DNA from: a virus
Virus record (IMG/VR): IMGVR_UViG_3300008448_000412
Coordinates: 1 to 30,387 of that record
Length of the DNA: 30,387 bases
Reading direction: 5' to 3' (one strand)
Under the pieces are notes generated by a model. The model did no database searches and was not told where the DNA came from. It worked only from the letters and a program-made list of their open reading frames with translations. The translations under genes were made by a program, and so were the position numbers. Positions 24,701 to 30,387 of the stretch are shown here, piece after piece (the first letter of the stretch is position 1; each line of letters opens with the position of its first letter).

Positions 24701-27410
24701 GACTTACATCTTGTACAGCAGAGTTACTAACAGATTTAGTCCAACTTAAATTATCTGCTTGAACAATGTAACCAATAACTGCTTTCAATCTACCAAATGT
24801 CTGTTGGTGAGCAGTTACTTGATCTGGGATAACGCTAGTGCCGTCGGGGTTAAAGTATGAATTACTTGCTGTAACCGTGGCGCTGTTGCCTCCGTACATC
24901 ATGTCAAATATAATAGCATCAATTAGGTATTCTGTATCCCGCTTGCATTTAATTTCATCGTAGCCAGGAATACTCGGAGTTCCTATAATATCACGAACAT
25001 AGGCAGCAAGTTCTTCTTTAATAAATTCTTTGTTAATTTCTAATTGTCTTGCACCATCAATTAAACCTTGATCCACTGTTGCTACAGGATCAATAAATGT
25101 TACTAATGGAGCAGCAGCAGGATCAACAGCATCTATAATGTCTGTGACAATTTTAAAATTATCAATTATTGCTGCGGCTGCAACTGCGCTGTTGTGTAAT
25201 AAATTAGCTCTATCTCTAGCATAATTTAAGCCAGCTATTGTTTGAGCTTTTTGATCTGCTGTGACTGTAGTTGAATAGCTTCGTAGGTAAGATAGACCAG
25301 CAGTTCTAGATAAATGGTTAGTGCCTAAAATAAAATCGTAGATTACTGCTTCTAAAATTAAACCAACATCTCGTTTACATTTTGCACTGTCAAAGTTAAA
25401 AGTACCAAATCTATCTGCTAGCCATGCAACTATTTCGTCTTGAATAAATGTCTTGTTGGCTAATAATGCTTGTCCAGCTTCGTAGAAACCTGGATCTCTA
25501 GGTGTTGTTGGGTTGAGAGAAACTGTGGCAGCACCTGCTACACCTAGGTTAATAATGTTTGTAACTATATTAAAGTTATCTGCAATTCTAGTTTGCATTG
25601 TAACATCGCTGGTGTAGGTAAGAGCTTGATTTTTTGCTTCTTGCAAACCAGCAATTGTCTGCGATTTTTGTAAGCTAGTAACTTTACTTGAGTATGAACG
25701 AAGATAACTTAAACCTGCATACACACTTTGATGGTTAGTGTTTAAAACTGCATCTGCTAGAACTGCTTCTAAAATGATACCTACGTCTCGACGACACTTT
25801 TGTTCATCATACTTAAAAGCAAACGAACTGTTAGTAGTAGCCGAAACGTAAAAACCTACTTCATTGCCTGTTATAGGATCAATATTTCCAACTAGCATTA
25901 AAGAACCAACCTGCGGTTTATTAGCAAGATTGAATACTTCTATGAATAAGTTTTTAGCTAGGTTAACTGTAGCTGATGCTCCTTGAGCAGGAGTGATTGT
26001 AACCTGAGGTTGGAAGTCGTATCCAAAGCCTGGATTGGTCACAGAGATAACGTTGATGATACCTAAAATTGGATCAATGGTTGCTTCAGCAGTGGCCTGT
26101 ATACCTCCTGGTACAGTAGGAGGATCAATAGTAATGCTTGGTGCAACTAGGAATCCTGAACCGGGGGTATTAATTGTAATAGCACCAACTGTAGAGAAAT
26201 AATCTTGAGTTGTTATACCTGAACTGTAAGGATCAAGATAGTATCCGTCAGCTTCAAAGCCGGTAATGCCAAAGTCACAAACCGAGTTTGAAATAGATAG
26301 GTATCCACCTCTAGTAGTGTAGAAACCTTTATTACAGAAAACCGCAAAACATGATACCAACTGCATGTAGCCAAAGTTAGTAATATGGAAGCCGATGGCA
26401 CCTTGTGCAACTTGTGTAAACGCATCACCAACCATGGACTTAATTGGACTTTGACTGCTATATCTATCACCGTCAATTAACATTCCACAACCAGCACCTT
26501 CAATGTCGACAGCATATTCGTCTACTTGTGTTGGATCAATCTCGTCATCGCGTAAGGGTCTTGGTCCTGATACAGGAGTTCCATTAAGGTCCGGCTGTGT
26601 AGACTGGAATGGTAACCATTCTGTTCCATTCTTTAACCAAGGACCGTTAATATTTGAACAGTTTTGAATGTACGGTGATGTGTCAATGATAGCATCGCTG
26701 TCAATGACTACGCAGTATGCTGGCGCTTGTAAACCTCTCCAAACTAACTGTGCGATATAACATGCACTATTAACTTGGAAGTAATCTTCACCTTTTAAAA
26801 TTCGACCAGTTGCTGGTGTAGATGGAACATTGGCTCCAGATTTTCTATAACTAATTGTATATTCTGTATATTCGCTGATGTTTACATCAGTCTCGTCAAC
26901 TCTGTCATCTGTTGTACATCTTACACGAATTCTATCTGCTGTAGTAAGTCCGTGAGGTTCTGATACTGTGATAGTTACAACTTCACTTATTTTTTGAATG
27001 TTGGTAATTCTAAAAATTTTAGGACCGTTAAGAGGCCTTAAAATTGTATTTCTTAAACTGTCACCTATAATAGACACACGAGGTGGCATTCTAATAGGGT
27101 TGTCTTCATAGTACTCACCGCTTCTTACATAAATTGTTGTACCTTCTTGTGCTATTGCACAGGCTTTTTTAATTGTTCGCAATGCTTGGTCAGAACCCAT
27201 TCCTTTACCGTCGTTATCATCACTGCCGTCCATAGTAACATACAGTACGTTGGTAATTTCTGGGCCTGGAATTTTTCCAATAACATCTAGGTCACCTCTA
27301 ATGGTTACCTTTTGTGTTGGATTTAATTCAACATTTCCATCCGGGCTTTGTAAAATAGTATCATCTATGATACTACCAAGGTTTACGTTGTGTCTACGAA
27401 GATATTTCAT
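18792..27410 (-). CDS. Very large tail fibre/adhesin with beta-helix head, eight Cys-Arg-Asp repeats and solenoid tail
   Basis: A 2872-residue protein, the longest in the window. Residues about 55-480 contain a beta-helix-like module (VTMDGSDDNDG, SGEYYEDNPIRMPPRVSIIGDSLR) paralogous to that in the 2609-residue protein, plus a GSGFLVAPSITI module at about 413-475. Residues about 535-1600 hold eight copies of the helical repeat [K/T/A/I]-C-x-R-D-h-x-x-h-h-x-A-h-x-x-D (described separately). A conserved segment FTVTSDQVGNYRIGSFF lies near 1800, followed by about 900 residues of Thr/Asn/Gly-rich solenoid repeats, ending in YGGTGQSSF and GVLYGQ (about 2805-2840). No strong ribosome binding site is seen; the start lies 2 nt after the stop of the preceding small gene, suggesting coupling. 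The likely role is a long host-recognition fibre. Its assembly chaperone is not in this window. Confidence 0.75.
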   Translation of the reverse strand: MKYLRRHNVNLGSIIDDTILQSPDGNVELNPTQKVTIRGDLDVIGKIPGPEITNVLYVTMDGSDDNDGKGMGSDQALRTIKKACAIAQEGTTIYVRSGEYYEDNPIRMPPRVSIIGDSLRNTILRPLNGPKIFRITNIQKISEVVTITVSEPHGLTTADRIRVRCTTDDRVDETDVNISEYTEYTISYRKSGANVPSTPATGRILKGEDYFQVNSACYIAQLVWRGLQAPAYCVVIDSDAIIDTSPYIQNCSNINGPWLKNGTEWLPFQSTQPDLNGTPVSGPRPLRDDEIDPTQVDEYAVDIEGAGCGMLIDGDRYSSQSPIKSMVGDAFTQVAQGAIGFHITNFGYMQLVSCFAVFCNKGFYTTRGGYLSISNSVCDFGITGFEADGYYLDPYSSGITTQDYFSTVGAITINTPGSGFLVAPSITIDPPTVPGGIQATAEATIDPILGIINVISVTNPGFGYDFQPQVTITPAQGASATVNLAKNLFIEVFNLANKPQVGSLMLVGNIDPITGNEVGFYVSATTNSSFAFKYDEQKCRRDVGIILEAVLADAVLNTNHQSVYAGLSYLRSYSSKVTSLQKSQTIAGLQEAKNQALTYTSDVTMQTRIADNFNIVTNIINLGVAGAATVSLNPTTPRDPGFYEAGQALLANKTFIQDEIVAWLADRFGTFNFDSAKCKRDVGLILEAVIYDFILGTNHLSRTAGLSYLRSYSTTVTADQKAQTIAGLNYARDRANLLHNSAVAAAAIIDNFKIVTDIIDAVDPAAAPLVTFIDPVATVDQGLIDGARQLEINKEFIKEELAAYVRDIIGTPSIPGYDEIKCKRDTEYLIDAIIFDMMYGGNSATVTASNSYFNPDGTSVIPDQVTAHQQTFGRLKAVIGYIVQADNLSWTKSVSNSAVQDVSQTAGNPLAGSTAEDLVQITVDIISGTAISGSALAAERIGDSVVEINSIINGSTPSIYVYDDPTGYSPDWFHARRLLRLNKDFLKAEITAWIDYNYVNFNLHYNPVTCSRDIGYIVDAAAYDLITGSNFASVVAGNAYNRGLASTGIVLSTQKIQTLSSVNYAKARAQSYIAVSLQDEIAASFDTIADLLDGGTTPTIIFPDNSNTTVDAATSATTLQANKTTYQTGVATFLQTNYPTEWAALGPTGQAACNRDVANIVNAITYDVKYGGNWQSVIAGNAYYSFGALIIDPAEKLVTLAAYGHLKSLLVADVQLSVQTQVDNNMDDIINIVDTGTAPTITYPANISNPIVSANFTLLESNKSTIQSDTITHITNTFDSFSYDIVKCERDVEYIIDALAFDLTYGEVSGCNLATQIICRSYFSFGVFVEPVGELTPSVNLYNYVKSIMPYILIGDSGSWTPYNSTETQVTTGLPGGVAAAVFVQSRVQELINTFNTGSAPATISPSTSWVSAELVTARTLLNAARNTIRSAATEYIDLTYPTLVYNKTICSRDVGYVVDALGFDLMFNSNYLSIQSGISYRRGTTSTQVVINSQKAETIDTWNFVGSRAASIVSSDVGIPIVKPTYANGVNYLVYDRFTSKVLQDITTIQFDTINYLKRTFGNFGYDLGKCTRDIAYIIDAMAYDLTYEGNSQTINAALAYAEGSVLADDIEETLAAYVYWKSFVGKIVKNQTVTPSPGNSTPQVISTPLGFPIDPNGPALKSEDLLQIINDVVDHRTGYVPDPELKPDLNNGDPTLQIQRAIVLQNKSQIQEDTILYLNTTYGGSIKVFTYPAIQNLLSGTTIRFYNVSTVSTASTALEYVGSGVTYNALPFFGGEPVPSKERVEVNNGKCFTVTSDQVGNYRIGSFFSVNALTGEVTIDAENLNLSGLAAIGPFKRNGIPVGVQLREVSADPNLLASTGVSDVNTAPTQSAVASYTQTNFLNKVEAVDQTVAGTVTTFQGDIGLDGGEVYADVATVNFMNRANKDSILEDGPTFINAFLGATEITMGNPTSTVTLNNDLTLNGSTLATTESLFNIINTDATTVNAFGAATTLNIGRTDGTSNIRGSVVNFTHAVTTNFNANNPTLSASTLGSTLTLFDTSVATVNAFRSATSINMGETSGTTNIESANTNVFGDLQVRGGDLTTNQSTFNLLNTTAATVNAFGAASTINIGAATGTTTVANDLDVNLDTTLGIDTLSLTTINGILTVNMRDNVSAGVEVLEGINSYFKITTNDNSELITFGVTPKTTFLNTTDATNTTTAANTFAGGVGIAKKLYVGTDLTVLGNTSFGDNRTSDTHQVEGSVTVNLPDNTASAYLIKENTQNYIVIDTSDTAEAVKFDQTPRVLILNTSNSTDKDTGALVVEGGVGIEKNLTVGVDLNVDRDVIITRDLAVNGGDISSTATTFNLLNNTVATLNIGGDATIIEIGAATGTTNINHNLDVDGDVNIDGGDLTVSTATFNLANANATTVNFAGAAVAVNVATNATTNSTLSYGNVAQSGNTINLAGPTSGTVNYTTEVTSGTVNAWQTVTGTINIGSNGNINLGTNAGAITTVKVGASVTGNILKIAGTPSGTVNFTTDVTSGTANIFTSITGNVNIGGQSADVYIGDTAGNSILEIRGSSLSGASTIRTNTGVTTANVYNTVVTTGNLFGSATTVNVGAASSTVNIGTTSGDSVLEIRANTAGGTATIRSSAGGLTANVFNGVSTTGNIFGVATAINTGINAASASTFTFGPAITGNTFKVGSTASGTINYTTDVTSGTVNAWQSVTGTINIGASGTIVLGTSTSNATTVNVGSAITGNTLKIAGVAAGTANLSTDVTTGTVNLFTSLDGGSTLNVATAGASTVNLGGTGSTVNIKTLTLTADLEVQYGGTGQSSFTTNGVLYGQNTSGLAVTAASDPGVGNATTSYGILTTDASNVPVWTDTIDGGSY
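19000..21600 (-). repeat. Solenoid repeat block of the 2872-residue protein
   Basis: About 860 residues of Thr/Asn/Gly-rich repeats, with recurring ATTVNVGAA, SGTINYTTDVTSGTVN and TGTINIG-like elements. The longest units match the super-repeat of the 1623-residue gene (FGPAxTGNxF, GTINYTTDVTSGTVNAW). Confidence 0.75.
22600..25850 (-). repeat. Eight-copy C-x-R-D helical repeat in the 2872-residue protein
   Basis: The motif KCxRDVGYIIDAxxYDLxxGxN occurs eight times, at residues about 537, 677, 822, 1010, 1153, 1288, 1451 and 1572. Spacings range from about 120 to 190 residues. The Cys and the Arg-Asp are kept in all eight copies (C-R/K/S/N/E/T-R-D). Between copies lie Gln-rich linkers with YLRSYS- or YxYLKS-like sequences. 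Two further copies occur in the 2609-residue gene. I do not recognise a named family. Confidence 0.8.
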
Positions 27411-27412
27411 AA

Positions 27413-27748
27413 TTAAATTGTCACATAGCTTATAGTTACGCTGACATTACCAGCATTTGTTGTCGTAGCCCAAACTCTATCACCTGGGCTTAAAACTAAT
27501 CTTTCAGCAGAAAATGTAAATGTATCACCGGCTTCAATCGGCACTTCATTTACTACTCTGTTCGTTAGAGATGTTGTATCTCCACTGGCTACAGCATACA
27601 CGCTTATAAATTCTTGACCTGCTGTAGGATTTCCTACAACAGGAACGTTCTGATTGCAAAAAAACATCACTGTGATTGCGGCATCTTGAGAAAGACTAGG
27701 ACTTATAGCTACAGGTGTATTACTTAATAGTGTGCTTGAAATTGACAT
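27413..27748 (-). CDS. Small beta-rich structural protein, fibre-associated
   Basis: A 111-residue protein with no helices obvious by eye and no Trp-rich or Cys motif; alternating polar and hydrophobic residues suggest a beta-sandwich. The ending E-V-P-I-E-A-G-D-T-F-T-F-S, then L-V-L-S-P-G-D-R-V-W-A and V-S-V-T-I-S-Y-V, resembles small phage proteins I recall next to fibre genes in T4-like aquatic phages. An AAGGA site lies before the ATG. Its stop is 2 nt from the start of the 2872-residue gene, and its start is 9 nt from the stop of the preceding gene, so it sits in the middle of the fibre operon. It may be an accessory or connector subunit. Function is not known. Confidence 0.6.
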   Translation of the reverse strand: MSISSTLLSNTPVAISPSLSQDAAITVMFFCNQNVPVVGNPTAGQEFISVYAVASGDTTSLTNRVVNEVPIEAGDTFTFSAERLVLSPGDRVWATTTNAGNVSVTISYVTI

Positions 27749-27757
27749 TTCTTGTCC

Positions 27758-29032
27758 TTAAATTATCAATGAAATAAGCAGAGCTCTTGTCTTGCTTATT
27801 AATTCATCTGTTGTTCCTAAAGTATTTACAAAAAATAAACCTGTGCCTCCGTTACCTGGCGCATTCTTTGAATACAATTTAACATAACCTACTGGCGTAC
27901 TTGGAGTACCAATTCTATTTTGGATATTGAGCACGTTGTCAATAATAATATTATCGTTAGAAATATTACTGATACCGTTGGTAGTGATTTGAATATTACC
28001 AAATGTCATACCAAAGTTATCAATGAATGCTTTTTGTGTGCCGTCAACTTCAAAAGAAATTTTACTTACACCGCTGGTGTCAAAATCATAGGTCTGTACT
28101 TTAGTATCATTTTCTTGAATTCTATTTGAAACATAAGACGATAAGGCGCTGAATGCATAGTCTGCAACAGCTCTCATGTTTGGAATAATATTACCATCTT
28201 TAACAGCATTAACTTTAATAGTACCTGTGGCACTGCCTGATGGGCCAGCAGTAACGTCAAAACCAAAGTTAGAATATGTAAACGATGTTGGTGTTGGTGT
28301 GGTTGAAACAGTTACGAACGACCCGTTGAAACTAGCATTGCTAGTACAGAATACGTCGACAATGTTGCCTGGAATTAAATTATGTGCGCCAACAGTGGTA
28401 ATAGTTGCAACGTTGGCTAGTCTTCCAGTTGTTGATATTGATAACACAGTAAACAACTTACTGTATTCTAATACTCGTTGCTCGTAAGCACCGCTGTCAA
28501 CTATTTTAATAACTTTGTCTGAACCAACTTTAATTGCAAGATCGTTACTTTGACTCCAACCTTCTGCACCTAACTTAACTGGTGCTGCATTAATACTATT
28601 GGTAGAAATAGCTCTTAAATTATTAAGACCATCTTTAACAACCAGTGTTCCGTCAGCATTGCCTGCTGCATTTGTGTTACCGCTAGGATCAGTACTCAGT
28701 ACATCAAGTTCCCAGACGAGCTGAATATCAGGATCGCCTGGTGCTTGATTAATCCAAATACCTGAACTTCGTCCAGGAGTAGTACTACCGTTCCATCCAA
28801 AATTTAAATCAATAATATTGTCTTCAATTGTTACAGTTTCAGAATTAACTGTGGTAGTTGTTCCGAGAACTTCAAGATCACCTTTAATAGTGACCTTGCC
28901 GTCTCCTACCTGTCCTGTTGGATTAGTGTCAAACGTGATGTTACCAGCAGATGGAATTCCAGTCTGCGGATTTACAGAACCTACTACTAGTTTGTAGTCA
29001 CCACTTTGAACTTTAACAATTTTAACAGACAT
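27758..29032 (-). CDS. Short fibre-like virion protein
   Basis: A 424-residue protein. The N-terminal region carries a module of the type GDLEVLGTTTTVNSETVTIEDNIIDLNFGWNG (described here by its positions, about 51-82; key residues are the TTTVNSE and EDNIIDLN parts), which occurs widely in phage fibre and baseplate-associated proteins. Residues about 195-275 hold an H-N-L-x-x-G-x-x-V-x-V beta-hairpin module (GAHNLIPGNIVDVFC) that recurs in the 2609-residue protein (NHGLTTGDTVTVVC). The C-terminus ends with GGTGLFFVNTLGTTDEL. AGGAA precedes the ATG. It lies between a small structural gene and the giant fibre cluster, so it may link the fibres to the particle. The exact role is unknown. Confidence 0.65.
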   Translation of the reverse strand: MSVKIVKVQSGDYKLVVGSVNPQTGIPSAGNITFDTNPTGQVGDGKVTIKGDLEVLGTTTTVNSETVTIEDNIIDLNFGWNGSTTPGRSSGIWINQAPGDPDIQLVWELDVLSTDPSGNTNAAGNADGTLVVKDGLNNLRAISTNSINAAPVKLGAEGWSQSNDLAIKVGSDKVIKIVDSGAYEQRVLEYSKLFTVLSISTTGRLANVATITTVGAHNLIPGNIVDVFCTSNASFNGSFVTVSTTPTPTSFTYSNFGFDVTAGPSGSATGTIKVNAVKDGNIIPNMRAVADYAFSALSSYVSNRIQENDTKVQTYDFDTSGVSKISFEVDGTQKAFIDNFGMTFGNIQITTNGISNISNDNIIIDNVLNIQNRIGTPSTPVGYVKLYSKNAPGNGGTGLFFVNTLGTTDELISKTRALLISLII

Positions 29033-29047
29033 TACTATTTCCTAAAA

Positions 29048-29755
29048 TTATGCGTTCTGAATCTGTACGTATCCTGTACTTGCAGCATCAAATGACCATG
29101 CTTGGCTTGCTGCATCTGGGAATACATGTCCAGCTGCGCCATATCTGTGCAATCTTGCTCTGTGAGCTGTAAGTTTAGAAACGTAATATGTTTTACCAGC
29201 TGTGTCTACAGCAGTAATATCCATCTCGCCAGCAGCATTGGCAACACCGTCTGTTACCAGTTGGCAAATCATTGTGCCGTCAGCTGTTTTTACTTTATAA
29301 CGATCTGTTGATACTTGTTTGATAATATCAGCTACTTTTCTGCTGCCGCCGGTTACAAACGCATAGCAGGTAATACCATTTTCTTGATTAGTAGTTGTTC
29401 CCGGTGCGCCAGTATCGGTTGTTAATACTGCTGTTGCTGTACCTGTTGTTTCTGCACCAACATCGCTGTCAGCAATAGTAACTGTTGGAGCAGATGTATA
29501 GCCTGAACCTTTGTTAGTGATTGTAACTAATGTTGGAGCACCTGCTGTAATTGTAACAGTACCAGTAGCTGTAACACCGCCTGGTAATTCTGGAGCAGTG
29601 AATGTAACTGTTGAAGTAGCTTGAGTAAAACCAGACCAACTTCCGCTGATTGTTACACTTGCTACGCCTTGACCACCAATACCGTTATCGTTATCAGTGC
29701 CTGTGGTACCGATATTACGGTTACCAAAATATTTCTTATTTAATGGACGTCCCAT
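29048..29755 (-). CDS. Virion structural protein with GSGY beta module
   Basis: A 235-residue protein starting MGRPLNKKYFGNRN, a start I recall in T4-like aquatic phages. The ATG at 29753-29755 is chosen because an AAGGAGA site lies 7 nt upstream and the 61 upstream in-frame residues show no domain. A beta-rich part contains the TITNKGSGYTSAPTVTI module (about 78-95), which also occurs in the 2872- and 2609-residue proteins. After it comes a Cys-containing stretch, G-G-S-R-K-V-A-D-I-I-K-Q-V-S-T-D-R-Y-K-V-K, and the C-terminus HRARLHRYGAAGHVF. It follows gp23 directly, after the terminator, under its own late-type promoter. A capsid decoration or minor structural role is possible but not shown. 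Confidence 0.65.
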   Translation of the reverse strand: MGRPLNKKYFGNRNIGTTGTDNDNGIGGQGVASVTISGSWSGFTQATSTVTFTAPELPGGVTATGTVTITAGAPTLVTITNKGSGYTSAPTVTIADSDVGAETTGTATAVLTTDTGAPGTTTNQENGITCYAFVTGGSRKVADIIKQVSTDRYKVKTADGTMICQLVTDGVANAAGEMDITAVDTAGKTYYVSKLTAHRARLHRYGAAGHVFPDAASQAWSFDAASTGYVQIQNA

Positions 29756-29782
29756 TTGTTTTCTCCTTAAAAAGTGACGTTC

Positions 29783-29817
29783 TAGGTCTACGCAGTGGGG
29801 TTCTGCATAATAACCTA
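29783..29817 (-). other. Possible stem-loop in the leader of the 235-residue protein
   Basis: An outer stem TAGGT/ACCTA (29783-29787 with 29813-29817) encloses an inner stem GCAG/CTGC (29792-29795 with 29803-29806). It lies in the predicted leader between the late-type promoter at 29837-29845 and the AAGGAGA site, which it does not cover. Could be chance; no riboswitch consensus was recognised. Confidence 0.25.
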
Positions 29818-29836
29818 CCCTATGTAGGCCGACATA

Positions 29837-29845
29837 GTATTTAGC
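29837..29845 (-). promoter_or_regulatory. Late-type promoter after the capsid gene
   Basis: Reads GCTAAATAC on the minus strand and shares the GCTAAATA core with the sheath gene promoter at 78-86. It lies directly downstream of the capsid terminator, so transcription of the fibre operon would restart here with a leader of about 75 nt. Confidence 0.5.
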
Positions 29846-29851
29846 CGATAT

Positions 29852-29877
29852 AAAAAAAGGGCTCCGAAGAGCCCTTT
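29852..29877 (-). terminator. Intrinsic terminator of the major capsid gene
   Basis: On the minus strand, AAAGGGCTC pairs with GAGCCCTTT around a TTCG tetraloop and is followed by a run of seven T. The 9-bp stem (29856-29864 with 29869-29877) starts about 27 nt after the capsid stop codon. This is the clearest terminator in the window. Confidence 0.9.
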
Positions 29878-29888
29878 GATTGGTTTGA

Positions 29889-29902
29889 CAACCTGTAGGT
29901 TG
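29889..29902. repeat. Small inverted repeat after the capsid gene
   Basis: CAACCT and AGGTTG form a perfect 6-bp inverted repeat around GT, just 1 nt past the capsid stop codon and before the terminator hairpin. It may be an additional element of 3'-end structure. No known role. Confidence 0.3.
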
Positions 29903-29903
29903 A

Positions 29904-30387
29904 TTAACTAAATTTAACTTTAGCTGTTGTGATTGCAACTTTACCTAGGTAGTCAGCAGCATTACCAAGAGATGATGCTGTGTTTGTCAATTCAACATAA
30001 CCATAACGTGTCATGAATGATACGACTGGTTCGAATGTTGATGGATCTAAAACAACACCACTGCTCATCAATGGAACATATGGGCAATAGAACGCTGCGG
30101 CATCGCTTTCGCTGGAACCTTTGTAACCAATAAGAACATCATCAGATGTTGAATATGTGTTTACATAGATCTTCATAGCATTGTTCAATGTACCAACGAA
30201 CTTGGTGTTTGTTGGAGCTTCGAATGTACCTTCTGTTGTACGAGCAAATGCGCTTGTAGTAGCAGATTGTAGGATTGTCAATGCTGTTGGGCTTACAACT
30301 GCCCAGTTACCAGCGCCACGACGTGTACGCTGAGCGATCAAGTTAGCAACACGGTTGATCTGAACAGCTAAAGCAGCGTGTTCGTCA
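29904..30387 (-). CDS. Major capsid protein gp23-like, C-terminal part (partial)
   Basis: The C-terminal 160 residues of a T4-type gp23 major capsid protein; the gene continues past the right edge. In-frame translation of the edge gives DEHAALAVQINRVANL before IAQRTRRGAGNW. Recognisable gp23 features are the RTRRGAGNW block, F-V-G-T-L-N-N-A-M-K-I-Y-V, and F-E-P-V-V-S-F-M-T-R-Y-G-Y. gp23 forms hexamers of the head shell and is made in very large amounts, in line with the strong terminator just after its stop codon. The first codon seen is not a start: a TTG at 30339-30341 is internal. The identification rests on the RTRRGAGN and TRYG blocks, well conserved in T4-like phages. Confidence 0.88.
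   Translation of the reverse strand, partial: DEHAALAVQINRVANLIAQRTRRGAGNWAVVSPTALTILQSATTSAFARTTEGTFEAPTNTKFVGTLNNAMKIYVNTYSTSDDVLIGYKGSSESDAAAFYCPYVPLMSSGVVLDPSTFEPVVSFMTRYGYVELTNTASSLGNAADYLGKVAITTAKVKFS

Noticed and set aside
26213-26476. An 87-residue minus-strand open frame inside the 2872-residue gene
   Set aside because: Alternative frame within a strongly supported coding region, no motif.
27920-29844. Plus-strand open frames opposite the 424- and 235-residue genes
   Set aside because: Antisense shadows; one opposite the 235-residue gene and its leader is Tyr/Arg/Cys-rich and runs across a promoter and start site.
29756-29938. N-terminal extension of the 235-residue protein by 61 residues
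   Set aside because: It would run through a terminator and a late-type promoter, while a strong AAGGAGA site supports the internal ATG.
1-30387. tRNA genes, insertion sequences, attachment sites or an integrase
   Set aside because: No cloverleaf, transposase, terminal inverted repeat or integrase seen by eye; a tool-based scan could still find a tRNA.

Overview
This AT-rich window looks like part of the virion-structure region of a T4-like contractile-tailed phage genome, most likely from an aquatic (marine or freshwater) bacterium. The evidence is a set of T4-type hallmarks: the C-terminal end of a gp23-like major capsid protein at the right edge, the first 15 codons of a gp18-like tail sheath protein at the left edge, gp13-, gp14- and gp15-like neck and tail-completion proteins, a gp1-like deoxynucleoside monophosphate kinase, and very long fibre proteins of the kind seen in marine T4-like phages. 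The host cannot be named from the sequence.

Layout. Positions 1-2304 hold mostly minus-strand genes: the gp18 start, a dNMP kinase, a small protein with what looks like a T4-type capsid-targeting peptide, and a gp13-like neck protein. One plus-strand zinc-finger/HNH-like gene is tail-to-tail with the kinase. At about 2305-2343 a divergent promoter region separates gp13 (minus) from a plus-strand cluster of gp14-like, gp15-like and Nudix hydrolase genes (2344-5985). The rest (5986-30387) is on the minus strand and reads from the capsid gene at the right edge: gp23 end, terminator, late-type promoter, a small structural protein, a short fibre-like protein, a small beta-rich accessory protein, then three giant fibre/adhesin genes of 2872, 2609 and 1623 residues. 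These three take up about 21 kb, roughly 70% of the window.

Working together. The proteins make up the capsid shell, the neck (gp13/gp14), the tail terminator and sheath (gp15/gp18) and a large host-recognition apparatus. The giant proteins combine right-handed beta-helix domains, an uncharacterised repeated Cys-x-Arg-Asp helical motif (eight copies in one protein, two in the next), beta-hairpin modules, and long Thr/Gly/Asn-rich repeats likely to form a beta-solenoid shaft. The repeats are shared between the three genes, in one place as a 28-nt exact match. Two metabolic genes (dNMP kinase and Nudix hydrolase) are embedded among the structural genes.

Regulation. Several genes are preceded by an octamer close to the T4 late promoter TATAAATA (variants CATAAATA, AATAAATA, GATAAATA, CTAAATAA/C). 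The dNMP kinase instead has a sigma70-like promoter (TTGACA, 16 nt, TAAAAT), as expected of an early gene. One clear intrinsic terminator follows gp23. No tRNA genes, CRISPR arrays, insertion sequences or attachment sites were seen. No gene-free stretch exceeds 300 bases.
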